DNA of 64,000 nt from Kiritimatiellota bacterium (GTDB lineage: Bacteria > Verrucomicrobiota > Lentisphaeria > Oligosphaerales > JAADHN01): positions 38,356 to 102,355 of the forward strand of contig JAADHN010000160.1 in the NCBI GenBank assembly GCA_013151865.1, given 5' to 3'. Positions 19,625 through 28,711 of the stretch are shown here, piece by piece. The notes under the pieces were generated by a model. It had not been told where the DNA came from, ran no database searches, and worked only from the letters and a program-made list of their open reading frames with translations. The number at the start of each line of letters is the position of its first letter. Position 1 is the first letter of the stretch. A program made the translations under genes and the position numbers.

Positions 19625-19799
19625 GGGTTTCTCCTTGACGAGAAAAACACCTCTGACGAAGAGGACTACCGTTCCGTTTCCCGGCGATGCATCAGTCCCG
19701 GTTGGTCACGACTCGACAGCCGAAGCAGTCCGGGTTCCAGGCCGGAAGCCCATCGCTGTCGCCTTCGGGCGGGAAGAAACGCCGCAGCCGGTCCGCGGC

Positions 19800-20435
19800 T
19801 CACAACTCGTTCGGCGGCGTGCCTGCCCAATCCGCGCCGCGCTGCAAGAGGGCTTTGAACATCTCATGCCGACACGCCTCAGGCGTATGCCCCAACGCCA
19901 GGTAAAACACCCTCCCCTCTCCCCACGACTTTGTCCACGCCACGGGCCTCGCCTCGCCTCGGTGCAGGGCGGTACAGAGCACGTTCGCGCGCCGATCGTG
20001 ATCAATGATGAATTGCTCGTCTTTCACCATGAACTCGACGATCCCTTTGGTAATCGGGTGTTCGGGATCCACAACGCTCACCTGATACTCCCGTACCGGC
20101 GGATGCATCATAAAGCATCCACCGATCATGGCCCGATACTCCGGACTGTTGCGAAACGCACCTACGGCCGCGTGGATGCCGACAAAGCCCTTCCCGGCCG
20201 CCAACCAATTGAGCAGGCCATTCTTGCGCGTATCCGTGACCTCTCCCCTTGTGTAATACAGCACAACCAGATCGAACGGCTCGAGACCCGGTGGATCGAA
20301 CACACTCAAATCCTCCTCCACGTAGGTGACGGCGAAGCGGTCATCTTCTCTCAAGGCCGCGCGAATGGACTGTCCGCAGCCTCGAAAATCATGGATTGTT
20401 CCCCCAGATAGCACCAACGTGTTTATTCTGTTCAT
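19800..20435 (-). CDS. ThuA-family protein (class I GATase-like fold)
   Basis: The protein has 211 residues. The pattern VLYYTRGEVTD ... GFVGIHAAVGAFRNSPEYRAMIGG ... HPITKG and the C-terminal GHTPEA belong to the ThuA (trehalose utilisation) family, whose members have a glutaminase-like fold and are usually fused or adjacent to sugar oxidoreductases. The ATG start at 20435 overlaps the Gfo/Idh stop as ATGA, so the pair is translationally coupled. There is no signal peptide. It probably works with the oxidoreductase in keto-sugar metabolism; the reaction is not known. Confidence 0.85.
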   Translation of the reverse strand: MNRINTLVLSGGTIHDFRGCGQSIRAALREDDRFAVTYVEEDLSVFDPPGLEPFDLVVLYYTRGEVTDTRKNGLLNWLAAGKGFVGIHAAVGAFRNSPEYRAMIGGCFMMHPPVREYQVSVVDPEHPITKGIVEFMVKDEQFIIDHDRRANVLCTALHRGEARPVAWTKSWGEGRVFYLALGHTPEACRHEMFKALLQRGADWAGTPPNEL

Positions 20436-21487
20436 TCTGCCGTTCCTTTCGCGCCGATCTCCTTGGGAGCGACCGCGCGCTTTTCCGAGATGGACTTGTA
20501 AGCGGCAAAGACCACCTGCATGGTTTTCAAGTTGTCGCGGCCGCTCGTCCGAGGCTCACGGTCTTCCGCTATTGCCGCCATCAGCTCGAGCATCGGGCCG
20601 GCAAACGCGTCCGGGAACCATTGTTTGTTCGTCGTGTATTCCGTTATCTCGGGAGCGACGGGCGTGCCGGAACGCAAAGTGATGGATTGCGCGTGAATCG
20701 CCCCTGTAATTGCGCCTGCCGTCCCCTCGATGCAAATCTCGCTGTTCTGCCCACCGCCGCGATAACACCAGTCATTGAACACGCAAGCCCGCAAGGGACC
20801 GTCGAACTCCAGAGAAATGACGGCGAGGTTCTCGCCTCTGATGTGCTGGGTTTTGTCCTTCGTGGCGATGGCGTAAACCAGCTTCGGGTCGCCGAGCCAA
20901 TGCCTGACCAAGTCGAGATAATGGACGGTGTTTTGAATGATTAGGAATGGATCCAGATCGGTCTTCCAGGTGCCGACACGCATGTCCACATAACCACGCA
21001 GGGTCACCAAGCAGAAATAGGGCTCGCCAATGCAACCGCCTTCGATCCAGTCTTTGACCGGCAGCAGCGCAGGGATCCATCGCGCCTGCTGATTGATCGC
21101 CAACAACACCCCCGCTTGTTCCGCAGCGGCCACCATCGCTTTCGCCTCCTCGAAACTGCGGGAGAACGGCTTCTGTACGAGTAGATGCTTGCCCGCCCGC
21201 GCTGCGTCAAGAACCTGTGGCAGCTTCACCATGGGGGGCGTGGCGACATCGACGATCCTGACTTCCGGCAGGGCCAGCAGATCGCGATAGTCCGTAAAGA
21301 CCTTCTCAATCCCCCATTCGCTCTTCGCCTTGGCCAGCGCCTCCGGGTTGGAATCCACAGCGGCCACGACTTTCAAACCGGCGTTCGCGTACGCCGGCAA
21401 GTGGGCATTGTAGGCGATGCCCCCCACACCGATGATGCCAATGCCAAACTCCGACGCTTTCAGACTTGCTGCTTCCAGGTGAGACAT
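20432..21487 (-). CDS. Gfo/Idh/MocA-family oxidoreductase
   Basis: A 351-residue protein starting at ATG 21487 behind GAGGAG. The N-terminal Rossmann motif GIIGVGGIAYNAHLPAY binds NAD(P). The family EKP motif reads QKP (LLVQKPFSRSFEEA), keeping the catalytic Lys but replacing Glu. The C-terminal domain has the expected DLVRHWLGDP (Asp/His) and long beta-sheet. Family members oxidise or reduce sugars and cyclitols. It is coupled to thuA by a 4-bp overlap and lies between glycosidases, suggesting a role in processing the released sugar. Confidence 0.9.
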   Translation of the reverse strand: MSHLEAASLKASEFGIGIIGVGGIAYNAHLPAYANAGLKVVAAVDSNPEALAKAKSEWGIEKVFTDYRDLLALPEVRIVDVATPPMVKLPQVLDAARAGKHLLVQKPFSRSFEEAKAMVAAAEQAGVLLAINQQARWIPALLPVKDWIEGGCIGEPYFCLVTLRGYVDMRVGTWKTDLDPFLIIQNTVHYLDLVRHWLGDPKLVYAIATKDKTQHIRGENLAVISLEFDGPLRACVFNDWCYRGGGQNSEICIEGTAGAITGAIHAQSITLRSGTPVAPEITEYTTNKQWFPDAFAGPMLELMAAIAEDREPRTSGRDNLKTMQVVFAAYKSISEKRAVAPKEIGAKGTAE

Positions 21488-21563
21488 TGCACTCTCCTCG
21501 TGGTGGCGCAAGGCGCCATGCTTTTCCCGAGACCTCACTCGGAAAAACGACCAGACAGAGATT

Positions 21564-21620
21564 CGTCATTTGCGTCATTTGTCCGTTAGACTTCTCTTGT
21601 CATTGGGCACTGCGTCATTT
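21564..21620. repeat. Repeated (TG)CGTCATTT words upstream of the Gfo/Idh gene
   Basis: The 10-mer TGCGTCATTT occurs at 21571-21580 and 21611-21620, and the related CGTCATTT at 21564-21571. They lie 77-133 bp upstream of the oxidoreductase start, in a 180-bp gap, so they may be operator sites. No regulator gene is nearby. Confidence 0.4.
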
Positions 21621-21667
21621 TCCGCATGCACAACCAAAGCACTCCTGGCAGTCGTTCTCCGATCCAG

Positions 21668-24600
21668 TCACGGCAGGTCCTTTTCGGCTTCTTGCCTCCG
21701 CGCGTCCGGCACCCCCTCCAGACACGACCGATTCAACTGATCCAGCAAGATCAGATGGCCGTAGAGGTCGGGCGTCTTTTGGCTGTAAATGCCGCTGAAC
21801 CATTCCCAATACTTTCGTCCCGCGCCATCGCTTCGGTTGATGAGCACAGAAACACGCAACACCTGTTCGTGGGAAAGCGGGCGGAGGCCGACTTGACGGA
21901 CGGGCAGCCTGAGTTCGTACGTAGTGACCCCATCGGCGTGTCGAACCCCGCGCGGAGCGTCTTCAGGCGCGACCAATCCCAGGGGCGCCAGTTCTCGGTT
22001 CACCGTGCGGCTCCGATGCAAAACGGGACCGTCGGGACAAAGGGCAAGGGACAACTCGGTGAATTCGCTTTCCTGCATCTCGCTGGCCGGCGGCCGCACC
22101 CACTGGCCCGGGCTGATGGGCGCAATGCCGATCTGGATGTCGTCCTCACGCCACATCTGATCCGGAGGCTGAGTTTGCACATGCTTCTTGTCGGTAACGC
22201 GCACAGCCAGATAGAGGGCCTTCGCATCCCAGGCCCAACGCACGCTGAACGGAGCCTGGCGCTGCGAAGCGCTCTCGGTGATCGACCAATCGCCCAATTG
22301 TCCGTCGATATTCAGCCGAGCCTTCAGTTTGGCCGCGGGAACGAAGCTGAGGGTCTGCGTCACCACGGCGCCCTGGCGACCGGCGCCGGAGAGTCGAAGG
22401 CCGACCGCCTGGAGACGATCCGATCTCAAGTAAGGCGCCGGAAGAGCAAACTCGGTGTCCTGAACGCCTCTGAATTCCACACGCATGGGGTCCCAATCCG
22501 AGCCGGCCACGGAGATCCGGACCGACGGAAGAGAAGGATCATGGCGGCGAATCTTCCCGCGCAGCACCGGGACCAACCGCCACTCCAGCGACGGCCGGAC
22601 ACCGACGATCTCCGCCCGCGGCTGCACCAGAACGGGAATGCTGCACGGGCCGGCGTACCGCTCGTTGACGTACACTTTTCCGAAAAGCGGACGGTCTCCC
22701 AGCGGCGCGTTCTCCGGACAGCGGAGGCGGACGCGGGTTGTGGCTGTCTCCCCGGGGGCGAGGGTCCACCGCGTGCTCGCCAGCGCGACTTCCCAGCCCG
22801 GCTCTTCTATCAACTCGACACGCATGGCGGCCCGCTGTCCGGTGGGATTGTGGATGGACAACTCGCCCCCACCTTCTCCACCGGGCAACACTTCGATGGA
22901 CGCCGACGCGGAGACCATGCGTTTCTGCTTCAGTAAATGCGCTCCGACTGGGGCCACGTACACGGGACTGCCACTTACTCGAAGTTTCAACACGCCGTCG
23001 TCGGTCTTCACTTTTTGCGCGCGGCCGAACATGCCGGTGAGCGTCACCGCGCCCACATCGACGGCAAGTCGAACGGATCTCTCCTTTCGGCCGGTCGTCC
23101 AGATCGCGAGCATCGGCCCGTCGTCACGCTCAAAGACAAACACCTTGACGTTCGGTCCGAGGTAGTCCAGCTCGTTCCGGAACCGGGCCCCGGCGAGCTG
23201 GCGGGTCATCGTGCCGTAGGTGATGGCGGCCGGACGCGGCTGCGGAGGTTTGGGCCCCCATTTGCCCGAGGGGAGGCGCGTGGCGCCGTTGCGGAAGGTG
23301 TGGTAGTTCCGCTCGTAGGCGCCCTTGGCCTGTGGCCAACTGAAGCCGTGCCAAATATTCACCTTCAGCCCCAGTTTCTTCGTCCAGAGGAAAGATCGGG
23401 CCGTATACTGCGCCTGATAAAGCTCCCGTGAATAGTCGGCGGACACCCCCATCTCGGTGCCGTAGATCGGCAGGTCGCGTCCGAGGGCGCGGCGCGTGAC
23501 CCTGCGCACCTGTGCGATCGACGCCGCCCAATCCACGTCTTCCGGCATCCGATGCAAGGTGTAGGTGTGCAGTTCAAGGCCGTCCACCAGTCCGCCGAAG
23601 CCGATTTTCAAGAGGTCCTTGTACTGCGCCATCATCAACGGTTGGATGACGTTCAGGGAAGGTCCGATCAGGGGCGTATCGGGGTCGTACTTGTCGATGA
23701 TGCGCCGGAGGAGAGTCCAATAGCGCACGATGAGTTGGTCGGAGCCTTTCCACATTCCCCGGTACGGTTCATTGATGACGGCCCAAGCATCCACATGGCC
23801 GCGGAGACCCTTGACCATGGCGGTCCAGAAGGTCTCGAGGCAATGCCACGCCTCGGGCGTGTCCTTGAGGATTTTCGGGCTGACGGCATACTTGTCAGGC
23901 ATCCGTTTGGGAAACGCGATGACCCGGATGCCCTGTGCACGCAAACGTTCCCAGGCGGCGATGCGCTTCGCCCAATAAGCGTCGCCTATCTGTCTCCACA
24001 GGTTGTAGTAAAGCGAGCTGCGCGTCCAGCGGACGCCCAATTCGGGATAGTACTCGTCGCCTTGCACCCAAAGTCCGAACGGCTCGTCGCCGTCCGGCTT
24101 CGGCGGCGGAGGCAGCGCGCCAATGGAACGCCGGGCCTCGGCGAGAGACTTTCCGTTCTTGATGATTCTGACGATGATTTCGTAGTAGCCATGCCCGGGC
24201 GGGAGCTTCACTTCGCGCGTGTTGCCGTCCGCGGGTTGCTCCTCCCGAACCACGAACTTGCCGAAGCCGTCCTTCACATTCCACGCCAGCTTGCCGCCGG
24301 GCACAACCCTCGACTCAACGGTGATCCGAGGAAGCTTCCCGGTGCGGTACAGGCACAGGTCCGGCTCGCAGCGAATCGCCACCTTGGGGTCCGTGTCGTA
24401 GACAAGAAGCGCGCTATTCTCCGATGTGTAGGTAACCGAAGCGCGCCGCTTGCCGGGACCGGTTTTGGGACGCTTACCGGCCGGCGTTTTCCCCCCGCCA
24501 AGGATCGGATCCACCGCGACCATGGAGACCTCGTCAATGCCCAGCTTCCCTCGGCCGAGAGGGTTCTTGCGTATGAACAACACGAGCCATTTCGTGCTGG

Positions 24601-25108
24601 ACCTGATGCTTTGAGCCGGGATGCGAACCGCGAACTTTTTCCAGTCGAACGTGCCGCCTGCGGTGATCAGCTCGTTGACGCCCGGACGCGACGGAAGGCA
24701 CACCCAGCCCTGCGGTTGGGGCTTCTCCCCCCTCGCCGCGCCCCACTGCAAAAGTTCGACGCTCACGCTGTTTTTCGGCAGACCCTTCCCCCGCAGGACC
24801 AAGCTCAATTCATAATCTTTCGCCGGGTCGATCTTGGGGACGCCGGTGTACACATAGCCTCCGCCGGCGGCGCCGGGAAGGCTCAGCGTATACGAAACCA
24901 AGCCCTGGTAAGGCGTCTCTTTATTCAGAAAGCCGGGCTCGGTTTGACCTTTCCGCGCCGGCCAGCTCCAGCCCGTCGTGCCCTTCTCGAACCCTCCGTT
25001 GGCAATCAGATTCCGAGGCCGCCCCGCCGCCGCAAGGACCGCCGCACCGGCGAACCCGAAACACAATAATAGCCCTGTCAGGCGGGCAAATCCTCTGCGT
25101 TGCTTCAT
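21668..25108 (-). CDS. Modular secreted clan GH-A glycosidase with N- and C-terminal binding domains
   Basis: The protein has 1146 residues with a signal peptide (1-28). An N-terminal carbohydrate-binding-like jelly roll (NLIANGGFEKGTTGW, about 32-200) leads to a TIM barrel (about 340-640) with acid/base E447 in AWAVINEP and nucleophile E552 in IYGTEMG. The order and spacing fit GH39/GH5-like retaining enzymes. Two beta-sandwich segments and a CBM9/DOMON-like domain (about 960-1120, RLNIDGQLGDWSITE ... WREDDIQIGI) complete it. It is related in design to the two-module enzyme at 6325-9891 but lacks the GH43 part. Substrate unknown. Confidence 0.8.
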   Translation of the reverse strand: MKQRRGFARLTGLLLCFGFAGAAVLAAAGRPRNLIANGGFEKGTTGWSWPARKGQTEPGFLNKETPYQGLVSYTLSLPGAAGGGYVYTGVPKIDPAKDYELSLVLRGKGLPKNSVSVELLQWGAARGEKPQPQGWVCLPSRPGVNELITAGGTFDWKKFAVRIPAQSIRSSTKWLVLFIRKNPLGRGKLGIDEVSMVAVDPILGGGKTPAGKRPKTGPGKRRASVTYTSENSALLVYDTDPKVAIRCEPDLCLYRTGKLPRITVESRVVPGGKLAWNVKDGFGKFVVREEQPADGNTREVKLPPGHGYYEIIVRIIKNGKSLAEARRSIGALPPPPKPDGDEPFGLWVQGDEYYPELGVRWTRSSLYYNLWRQIGDAYWAKRIAAWERLRAQGIRVIAFPKRMPDKYAVSPKILKDTPEAWHCLETFWTAMVKGLRGHVDAWAVINEPYRGMWKGSDQLIVRYWTLLRRIIDKYDPDTPLIGPSLNVIQPLMMAQYKDLLKIGFGGLVDGLELHTYTLHRMPEDVDWAASIAQVRRVTRRALGRDLPIYGTEMGVSADYSRELYQAQYTARSFLWTKKLGLKVNIWHGFSWPQAKGAYERNYHTFRNGATRLPSGKWGPKPPQPRPAAITYGTMTRQLAGARFRNELDYLGPNVKVFVFERDDGPMLAIWTTGRKERSVRLAVDVGAVTLTGMFGRAQKVKTDDGVLKLRVSGSPVYVAPVGAHLLKQKRMVSASASIEVLPGGEGGGELSIHNPTGQRAAMRVELIEEPGWEVALASTRWTLAPGETATTRVRLRCPENAPLGDRPLFGKVYVNERYAGPCSIPVLVQPRAEIVGVRPSLEWRLVPVLRGKIRRHDPSLPSVRISVAGSDWDPMRVEFRGVQDTEFALPAPYLRSDRLQAVGLRLSGAGRQGAVVTQTLSFVPAAKLKARLNIDGQLGDWSITESASQRQAPFSVRWAWDAKALYLAVRVTDKKHVQTQPPDQMWREDDIQIGIAPISPGQWVRPPASEMQESEFTELSLALCPDGPVLHRSRTVNRELAPLGLVAPEDAPRGVRHADGVTTYELRLPVRQVGLRPLSHEQVLRVSVLINRSDGAGRKYWEWFSGIYSQKTPDLYGHLILLDQLNRSCLEGVPDARRQEAEKDLP

Positions 25109-25143
25109 GCTTCTTGCCTAACTGGTAAGAGCCCGGGATCGCC

Positions 25144-26133
25144 TTACGGCCGAACCCATCTGAGCTTACACATCCACAGGCCGGAACGGTTCAAGCACTG
25201 AGGGTCTTCGATGCCGCATGAACTCATGTAGGTCTCGCCCCCGATTTCGATCAACTCCGGCGCGTGGGAGAACACGGTCGTCACTTTGTGCTGCGGAAGA
25301 AACCTGCGCGGGTTACGCGACACGACCACGAAAGTCTCGTAATAGTGCCGGTGCGAAAACCCGACGAACAGGTAGAACAACTCCCCGCGCTTCAACAGGA
25401 ACGGCGACTCAAAAATGCCGAACGACGCGGGCGCGTCCGGCGAAAGCTCCTCCACGTAGCAGGGCCCCTCCCGTCGCCATTTCCGCAAATCGGCAGACGA
25501 GGCCAAGCCAACCGTGTGGCGTCCTCGAGCGTCCGTACCGGCAAAACACATCAAGTGCGGGCCGTCCTCCAATTTGAGAATGCAGGGGTCCCGCATATTA
25601 CGGAAATTGAGACCGCTCGGGTCTTCCCAGACCGTCTCCTCGTCTGCACGGACCCACGAGTACAAGTCCGGGCTGACGTGGTTCCCGTCCAACCCACCTC
25701 CGAAAATTCGATATTGCTCGCCGTCAGGCACGACAAACGGGCAAGCGTAGGCGTGCCCGATGTCGCGGCCGTCGAACGCGGCGGGAAGCCGCTTCCAAGG
25801 CCCCCAAATGTCCTCCGCCACCGCATGGCCGATTCGCATGTGAATGCCGGGACGATAGAGGTGCCCGTGTATCAGCTTGTGCAATGTCTGAATGAAAGGA
25901 CGTTCGGACGGCGCCAACATGTCGCTTAGCCACGCCAATGCTTGCGCTGTGGTCGCAAAGAGATTCTCCGTCCCGAAAAAGTGAATTCTCCCCGCTCTAT
26001 CTTGGATCAAACAGTGATCGTTCACCGCCCACGTGTTGGGACGACTTGGGTCGGGCTCGTACACCAGTCTCATCGCACCATCGATGACCGGCAGCTCCAC
26101 TTCCGGGAACTCTCTAAGGACCTCTGCAATCAC
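25144..26133 (-). CDS. GH32/GH43-like five-bladed beta-propeller glycosidase, cytoplasmic
   Basis: The protein has 329 residues, with a GTG start at 26133 behind GAGGCG. No signal peptide. Catalytic landmarks of clans GH-J/GH-F are present: D39 in AVNDHCL (nucleophile/base position), D182 in MRDPCIL (transition-state stabiliser, RDP), and E242 in IFESPF (acid, the ECP position). The remaining blades show the usual Asp-rich beta motifs. Lacking a signal, it would act on imported oligosaccharides. GH43 versus GH32 cannot be settled by eye; a phosphorylase of the GH130-like propeller group is less likely given the RDP/ESP motifs. Confidence 0.75.
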   Translation of the reverse strand: MIAEVLREFPEVELPVIDGAMRLVYEPDPSRPNTWAVNDHCLIQDRAGRIHFFGTENLFATTAQALAWLSDMLAPSERPFIQTLHKLIHGHLYRPGIHMRIGHAVAEDIWGPWKRLPAAFDGRDIGHAYACPFVVPDGEQYRIFGGGLDGNHVSPDLYSWVRADEETVWEDPSGLNFRNMRDPCILKLEDGPHLMCFAGTDARGRHTVGLASSADLRKWRREGPCYVEELSPDAPASFGIFESPFLLKRGELFYLFVGFSHRHYYETFVVVSRNPRRFLPQHKVTTVFSHAPELIEIGGETYMSSCGIEDPQCLNRSGLWMCKLRWVRP

Positions 26134-26425
26134 GGCAACGCCTCTATTCCGGGGATGAAATCATCCTGCCTCGTATCGTCTCCGTTCGTAACCGATAATC
26201 GAAACATACCCCATGGGTTTTTTGACGCAAGAAAAACTTCGGATGTGCATGGAAACAACCTGCAATACAGCATACCAAATCGAAACAGAACACAACACGA
26301 AGCCGTCTTCCCATTTTGGAAAAGTGTGAAGATGACAAAAGTCTGTTCGGAGCAAGAAACGGGAAAGTATTCTCGCGCCCCGGGGTATGAAAATCGTGGG
26401 GCTTTGCGGTCCTTTCATGGGACCG
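26134..26425. other. AT-richer intergenic leader
   Basis: This 292-bp gap is visibly AT-richer than its surroundings and lies upstream of the propeller glycosidase and the genes after it. It likely holds a promoter (for example TGGTATGCT near 26270 on the minus strand), but no -35/-10 pair is convincing enough to call. Confidence 0.35.
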
Positions 26426-28687
26426 TCAAAACTCAATCATGGCGATCTCCATGGCTTGCATCTTCATGCGAACCGTCCTTCCTTCGACCGCAATCTGCTT
26501 CCGGACCCCGTTTCGGTACAGGTTGACGGTGAGGTCCGGGTCCGGCAGTCGCACGGCGAACGTCGCCGTCTGCTCCGAAATGTTGACGAATATCATCGCT
26601 GTGGACCCGCTGGGAGCGCGCCAGGTTTCGGCAAGGACCGCGGGCGATTCGAAGACGGCATTCGACGGGGGCTTCGTCCACCAGCGCCAGTACTTGACGG
26701 AAATGTTCGGCGCCTGGATCATCGGCGGATGGAGCATGCGCCCGCGGACGACATAGTCGTACGCGTACGTACTTGACGCGGCCACGGCGCGCTTCAGGAA
26801 GCCCAGCAACCTCTGGTTCAGTCCGGCTGACTCCAGCGGCTGTTGGTTGCCGCCAATCCGCACGGTCGGCAGGCGGCCCCATAAGAGGTTCAAGGCGACC
26901 CCACGGGTGAAGTAAGTGCTCGTCTCTTTCCATGCGGTAAGGTAAGGGCCGACCGCGCCGTATGGGGGCAAGTACTCATGGTAGACGTACGTGAAGAGCG
27001 GGACCTTCATCGCCCCGAACGCGTCGTGATGCCATCGCGGCATCATGTGCATGCGCGACATGTAACTGTCGGTCAGCGGAATGAACAGCTCACACGTTCC
27101 TTCCGTCGGCATCGCAAAACTGCGGTCGATCTTCACGGCTTTTGCACGACAGGCGCCGAGGATGTCGGCGAAAGCCCGATAAAACCACTTGCCGTATCCG
27201 AGCGGATGGCCGTGAGCAGAATTGTAGCAAGGATAGACCTGGCAGCATGGGAAACTGTCGATTTGAACCATGGGAACGCCAAGCTTCACACATTGAACAA
27301 GCTTCTTGACGACGCAGCGCTTCCAGAACTCGGTGGCCGGGCACATCTTTGCCATGTCAAGGCTTCCGGCCAGGAACAGGCGTTGTGTATTTCCATTTGG
27401 ATCGAGCGCGGCATACGGAAGGGCGAACTGGTCGAAACCCGCTCTGTCGTCGTAGCCGCAACCGCGCTCTTGCAAAACCCAGTATGGACCACAAACGAAG
27501 ACGAAAGGCCGGCTGCCCAGCGCGCGAACTCGTTCCATGGCGCTCCTGAAATACGTCTCGCCCCCGTCCGGCGGAAAAGGGTCGGGCCGCGGATAGCCCA
27601 ACTGCGCACGGTTTTTCTCCCAGCCGTGAAAAAACATGACGATGTCCCGGCCGAACACATTCATGTAATCTCTGGTAACCTGCGGAAGCAGATCCAACGG
27701 GCGCTTTCGATTCATTTCCCCAAGCGCGCCCGCGTACACTACGGGCGGCCATTTTTTGAGCCACTGGGGCACATCGATGCGGTCGCACCATTTGGTCTTG
27801 CACCACTGCTGCTTCCAGGCCCACTTACGGTAAATGTCCCCCGCAACGCGCCAATCGCCTTTGAAGCCGCCCAGGATCGTGTCGTACGGGGCATCGAAAT
27901 CGTTCCCGGGCGATTCGGGGACAAAGTGCTCGATGCTGAAACGGAAGTTCTGCCGCGTCTTTTTGAAGCGAAAGCGTTTGACGTTTCCCGCCGCGTCGTA
28001 GGTGGCAAAGTAGAGGGAGCCGTCGGCATCTCCAAATGTCATCATCTGGAGCGACGCGCCGCCGGGGTAGAGCGCTCCGTTGTGCCGGCCAAACCCCTGG
28101 CCCACCTTGAAATTCTTCCCTGGGGCCGGAAACCACTCAGCCTCGTCGGATTGAGGCCAAACCAGAAAATCATCATCCACGCTCTGCCCCAACACGAGAG
28201 GTGTTGCGACGATGGGATACGCGACCGAACGAAGGGACAGGTCCGTCTCGTTTTTCGCCCGAATCCGCCACCGTGTCAGGGAGTTGGCGTCGCTGACCCT
28301 GATCCGGCAGGTGACTTCGATCTTCCGCCCGCCATGCACCCGATTCTTTATGACCAACACGGCGAAACCCTCGCCGCGCTCGACGGCGACACTGGAATCT
28401 GTCGCGTCCTCGCTCGTCAGCAGGAGCGTGCCGCCATCTTTCTTCACAAGAAGAAGCTCGTACAACGGCGCCGACTCTTGAACGAAGCGCTGCGCGCCAA
28501 TGCGGACTGAAAGCAAGGAAGGCGTATCCGGCGAGACCGAAATGCCGATCAGACCATTTTCGACACGCACGGCGCGGTCGTCCGCGGCGACGGTCACCGC
28601 GGCCGCGGCAGTGAAAGTCACGGCAGCAAAAGTCAGGCAGATGGCCGTCAAAGTCGAAACGACAGCGGCAATCCCCAGAGAGCGCAT
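26426..28687 (-). CDS. DUF6259-like secreted protein, paralogue 3
   Basis: The protein has 753 residues, starting at ATG 28687 behind GAGGAAG, with a strong signal peptide (residues 1-34, Ala/Thr-rich). A TTG 21 bp upstream is a weaker alternative start. The sandwich plus barrel architecture of the family is present: WAWKQQWCK, FPPDGGETYF, CGPYW, the acidic strand end VQIDS, CYNSAHGHPLG, the PTEGTCE acid cluster, and YVYHEYLP. It is closest in motif order to paralogue 1. It is followed by the propeller glycosidase, suggesting action on the same glycan; the activity is unproven. Confidence 0.7.
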   Translation of the reverse strand: MRSLGIAAVVSTLTAICLTFAAVTFTAAAAVTVAADDRAVRVENGLIGISVSPDTPSLLSVRIGAQRFVQESAPLYELLLVKKDGGTLLLTSEDATDSSVAVERGEGFAVLVIKNRVHGGRKIEVTCRIRVSDANSLTRWRIRAKNETDLSLRSVAYPIVATPLVLGQSVDDDFLVWPQSDEAEWFPAPGKNFKVGQGFGRHNGALYPGGASLQMMTFGDADGSLYFATYDAAGNVKRFRFKKTRQNFRFSIEHFVPESPGNDFDAPYDTILGGFKGDWRVAGDIYRKWAWKQQWCKTKWCDRIDVPQWLKKWPPVVYAGALGEMNRKRPLDLLPQVTRDYMNVFGRDIVMFFHGWEKNRAQLGYPRPDPFPPDGGETYFRSAMERVRALGSRPFVFVCGPYWVLQERGCGYDDRAGFDQFALPYAALDPNGNTQRLFLAGSLDMAKMCPATEFWKRCVVKKLVQCVKLGVPMVQIDSFPCCQVYPCYNSAHGHPLGYGKWFYRAFADILGACRAKAVKIDRSFAMPTEGTCELFIPLTDSYMSRMHMMPRWHHDAFGAMKVPLFTYVYHEYLPPYGAVGPYLTAWKETSTYFTRGVALNLLWGRLPTVRIGGNQQPLESAGLNQRLLGFLKRAVAASSTYAYDYVVRGRMLHPPMIQAPNISVKYWRWWTKPPSNAVFESPAVLAETWRAPSGSTAMIFVNISEQTATFAVRLPDPDLTVNLYRNGVRKQIAVEGRTVRMKMQAMEIAMIEF

Positions 28688-28711
28688 CTTCCTCACTCCG
28701 GTTTTCAAGCA

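Noticed and set aside
23552..25069. Plus-strand open frame of 505 codons
   Set aside because: Antisense to the GH-A gene, whose catalytic motifs and signal peptide are unmistakable.
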